Position numbers and translations under genes: made by a program. A stretch of 64,000 nucleotides of DNA from Roseivirga seohaensis. Its GTDB lineage: Bacteria; Bacteroidota; Bacteroidia; Cytophagales; Cyclobacteriaceae. The DNA lies in NCBI RefSeq assembly GCF_001592945.1, contig NZ_LRPB01000012.1, positions 1-64,000 on the forward strand, in the 5' to 3' direction. Positions 61,914 through 64,000 of the stretch are shown in pieces (the first letter of the stretch is position 1; every line of letters begins with the position of its first letter). The notes beneath the pieces were generated by a model. It had not been told where the DNA came from. It made no database searches and saw nothing but the letters and a program-made list of their open reading frames with translations.

Positions 61914-62150
61914 CGGTAAAGTTAAGTAAAATTAGATGTTCACTAAAGTGCTTTTTATTTGAACTGGTTGCTATATGTAAGAAATTACTTAAAAATTGAG
62001 GCTTTGAATGAGGGTTTTCTTGAGTTTAAGTAATTCGGTACGGAATGCTTTTAAAGAACTTTATTGGGTATTTTTAAAGTGGCTTATAGCTGCTGAAAGA
62101 AACAAGGTAAATTAAACCAATTCATTATCAATCGCGTTGTCAAGGCATTC

Positions 62151-63248
62151 ATGAAAGGATATCGATTTTCAAAATACATTCCGCAAAAAACGGCTGGGCA
62201 ATCTGCCTTTGACAACCTACTGAATATCTTCTTACAGTTGATTAGTATTACTGGAGGTGATGCTGGTGAGGCACTCAGTTGGTTGACTAATTTGGATAAG
62301 CAATACAACATCACCAATGGTAATTATGGCATCGGTGATTTTATTGAAGACTTGAAAGATAAAGGCTATCTGACCGAGCAAAACGGAGATGGTAAGTTTC
62401 AGGTGACCGATAAAACGGGGCAGGAAATTAGAAAATCTTCTTTGGAAGAGATTTTCGGAAAGCTGAAAAAATCCGGGAAAGGGCAGCACAAAACTTCCTT
62501 TTCAGGAATTGGAGATGAAACGGGCACCGACAGACGCCCTTTCGAATTTGGTGATGCGCTTCAGCAAATTTCCATGACGGATTCTATTCGCAACGCACAA
62601 ATCAACAACGGTTTCGGAGAGTTTAAGCTGACCGAAAATGATTTGGAGGTCATTGAGACAGAATACAAAACTCAGACCTCAACAGTGCTGATGATTGATA
62701 TTTCCCATTCCATGATTTTGTATGGGGAAGACAGAATTACTCCGGCTAAAAAAGTGGCCATGGCCTTGGCCGAACTTATCAAAACCAAATACCCAAAAGA
62801 CACACTTGATGTGATTGTATTTGGGAACGATGCTTGGCAGATTGAAATCAAGGATTTGCCTTACCTGCAAGTTGGGCCTTACCATACCAATACCATTGCT
62901 GGGCTAGAACTGGCCATGGATATTTTAAGAAGAAGGAAAAACGCCAACAAACAAATTTTTATGATTACAGACGGGAAACCCACCTGTATAAAAGTTGGAA
63001 TTAAATATTACAAAAACGCTTTTGGGCTCGATCCAAAGATTTTTAATAAAACACTGAACTTGGCGAGTCAGTGCAAGAGATTACAAATTCCTATTACCAC
63101 TTTTATGATTGCGTCAGATCCATATCTGAAGGAGTTTGTGAAGGAATTTACCGCAGCCAATAACGGCAATGCCTATTATAGTAGCCTTAAGGGCTTGGGG
63201 CACGTTATTTTTGAAGACTTTAAACGCAATCGAAGAAAACGATTTTAA
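62151..63248 (+). CDS. VWA-domain protein
   Basis: 365 residues. N-terminal helical region (about 1-170) with [20 protein letters not shown] and [21 protein letters not shown] von Willebrand factor A domain (about 175-355) carries the MIDAS metal site: [13 protein letters not shown] (DxSxS), Thr in [16 protein letters not shown] and Asp in FMITDGKPT. It is followed one base after its stop by a MoxR/Mg-chelatase-type ATPase gene. Such VWA-AAA+ pairs remodel or insert metals into target proteins; the target is unknown. Confidence 0.88.
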   Translation: MKGYRFSKYIPQKTAGQSAFDNLLNIFLQLISITGGDAGEALSWLTNLDKQYNITNGNYGIGDFIEDLKDKGYLTEQNGDGKFQVTDKTGQEIRKSSLEEIFGKLKKSGKGQHKTSFSGIGDETGTDRRPFEFGDALQQISMTDSIRNAQINNGFGEFKLTENDLEVIETEYKTQTSTVLMIDISHSMILYGEDRITPAKKVAMALAELIKTKYPKDTLDVIVFGNDAWQIEIKDLPYLQVGPYHTNTIAGLELAMDILRRRKNANKQIFMITDGKPTCIKVGIKYYKNAFGLDPKIFNKTLNLASQCKRLQIPITTFMIASDPYLKEFVKEFTAANNGNAYYSSLKGLGHVIFEDFKRNRRKRF

Positions 63249-63249
63249 C

Positions 63250-64000
63250 ATGAGCTATTACAAATTGACCTCTGATCAATTATTGAAGATAAATACCCTT
63301 GGCGCTTTGAAAAAGGCGGGCTATCAAAGTAAGTCTGTAAAGGACGAGCTTCGTGATAACCTCATTAAAAAACTGGTGAACAAAGAACCTACTTTTGAAG
63401 GCATTTGGGGTTATGAAGATACCGTAATTCCTGATGTGGAGCGCGCCATTCTTTCTAAGCATAACATGAATTTGTTGGGTTTAAGGGGGCAAGCTAAAAC
63501 TAGAATTGCCCGCCAAATGACCTTGCTTTTGGATGAGTATGTTCCGGTAATCGAAGGTTCTGAATTGAATGATGATCCGTTGAACCCCATCACTAAATTT
63601 GGGCTAGAGAAAGTGCAGGAAATGGGAGATAAAACCCCTGTGACTTGGCTCCATCGCAGCGATCGTTATTCTGAAAAACTGGCTACGCCTGATGTGTCCA
63701 TTGCGGATTTAATTGGCGATGTGGATCCGATCAAGGCTGCTTCTTTAAAGTTGCCTTATTCAGATGAGCGTGTGATCCATTACGGCATGGTGCCGAGGTC
63801 GCATAGAGGCATTTTTGTTATCAATGAATTGCCTGATTTGCAGGCTAGAATTCAGGTGGCGCTTTTCAATATTTTGCAAGAAGGCGATATCCAAATCAGA
63901 GGTTTCAAACTGAGACTCCCTTTAGATATTCAATTTGTGTTTACCGCAAACCCTGAAGATTATACGAATCGAGGTAGTATTGTAACTCCGTTGAAAGACC
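63250..64000 (+). CDS. Magnesium-chelatase/MoxR-type AAA+ ATPase (3' end outside window)
   Basis: Incomplete: an open frame from the ATG at 63250 ([14 protein letters not shown]) to the window edge, 250 codons. After an N-terminal domain ([20 protein letters not shown]) come Walker A in [15 protein letters not shown] and Walker B in [16 protein letters not shown], with [14 protein letters not shown] (sensor I Asn) at the end. The sequence fits the ChlI/BchI-like group that works with VWA proteins such as its neighbour. Not a sigma-54 activator: no GAFTGA-like loop is visible, and GEDIQIRG-type GDIQIRGF is present instead. Confidence 0.88.
   Translation, partial: MSYYKLTSDQLLKINTLGALKKAGYQSKSVKDELRDNLIKKLVNKEPTFEGIWGYEDTVIPDVERAILSKHNMNLLGLRGQAKTRIARQMTLLLDEYVPVIEGSELNDDPLNPITKFGLEKVQEMGDKTPVTWLHRSDRYSEKLATPDVSIADLIGDVDPIKAASLKLPYSDERVIHYGMVPRSHRGIFVINELPDLQARIQVALFNILQEGDIQIRGFKLRLPLDIQFVFTANPEDYTNRGSIVTPLKD

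Larger units (their letters stand above)
61775..62150. other. Intergenic region right of the lasso cluster
   Basis: 376 bases with no supported gene. It holds the -7 box of the B1 operon, the right copy of the degenerate repeat (61878-61913) and the upstream region of the VWA gene. On the minus strand an open frame from about 61898 to 61780 (NNLNFVVVSVSIEDNRRIH and on) has no ATG; it may be a fragment of an old gene. No second precursor is visible on either strand. Confidence 0.55.

Noticed and set aside
1-64000. tRNA, rRNA, CRISPR arrays, complete insertion sequences
   Set aside because: No cloverleaf-like sequence, regularly spaced repeats or transposase gene was visible in the intergenic regions. 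A covariance or IS search would be decisive.
63250-64000. Sigma-54-dependent activator for the ATPase at the right edge
   Set aside because: No GAFTGA loop; the Walker motifs and VWA neighbour fit the Mg-chelatase/MoxR-type group.

Overview
The window looks like a chromosomal piece of a marine-type Bacteroidota bacterium, most likely order Cytophagales (Roseivirga/Fulvivirga-like). The reasons are: type IX secretion (T9SS) sorting domains and a PorZ-like protein, a LytTR regulator with a TPR sensor, DUF4270, BshA, a bacterial GGGP synthase, AT-rich coding DNA, and several TAnnTTTG promoter -7 boxes, the form used by the Bacteroidota housekeeping sigma factor. I see no rRNA, tRNA, CRISPR array or intact insertion sequence.

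Layout. 1-10.6 kb: a membrane TPR-LytTR regulator, then a surface-protein operon (LuxR-type HTH, S74-tailed fibre-like protein, 1611-residue cadherin/T9SS adhesin, small lipoprotein). Three helically phased direct repeats lie in front of the operon and are candidate LytTR sites. 10.6-15 kb: two Na+/phosphate cotransporter paralogues and an OprP-type porin, a phosphate-uptake block. 15-31 kb: mainly housekeeping genes (GGGP synthase, AraC regulator, acyl-CoA dehydrogenase, YugP-type protease, rfaE2, LPG-synthase-like membrane protein, panD, panC, half-length GT5 protein, DUF4270 lipoprotein, glmS, ridA, gltX). 30.5-36.6 kb: ferredoxin, thymidine kinase, porZ and recO tightly coupled, then a 2OG-Fe(II) oxygenase and chrA. 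36.6-54.6 kb: ldcA, clpB, rlmN, an MG2/plug protein, two rhomboids with mutL, a GH3-serine hydrolase fusion, bshA and small membrane proteins or lipoproteins.

The most interesting region is 55.0-61.8 kb, a lasso-peptide biosynthetic cluster. A 46-residue precursor gene at 55041-55181, too short for ordinary gene calling, lies 32 bases before a lasso cyclase (asparagine-synthetase homologue). Its C-terminus reads ...ITK|GTFGPSVFDGSFTS: Thr at -2, Gly at core position 1, Asp at position 9 (ring acceptor) and a C-terminal Ser. The leader has W-x2-P with aromatic -17, Pro -14, Ile -12. The cluster also encodes the B2 protease, a PqqD-like B1 leader-binding protein, an HPr-kinase-like enzyme and a nucleotidyltransferase, which suggests phosphorylation or further derivatisation of the C-terminal Ser. 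Instead of an ABC exporter it holds an HTTM (SdpB-like) membrane protein with a small membrane-anchored partner (SdpA-like). I know of no lasso system with this pair. A degenerate 36-bp direct repeat flanks the cluster. After it comes a VWA / AAA+ ATPase pair whose second gene runs off the window.
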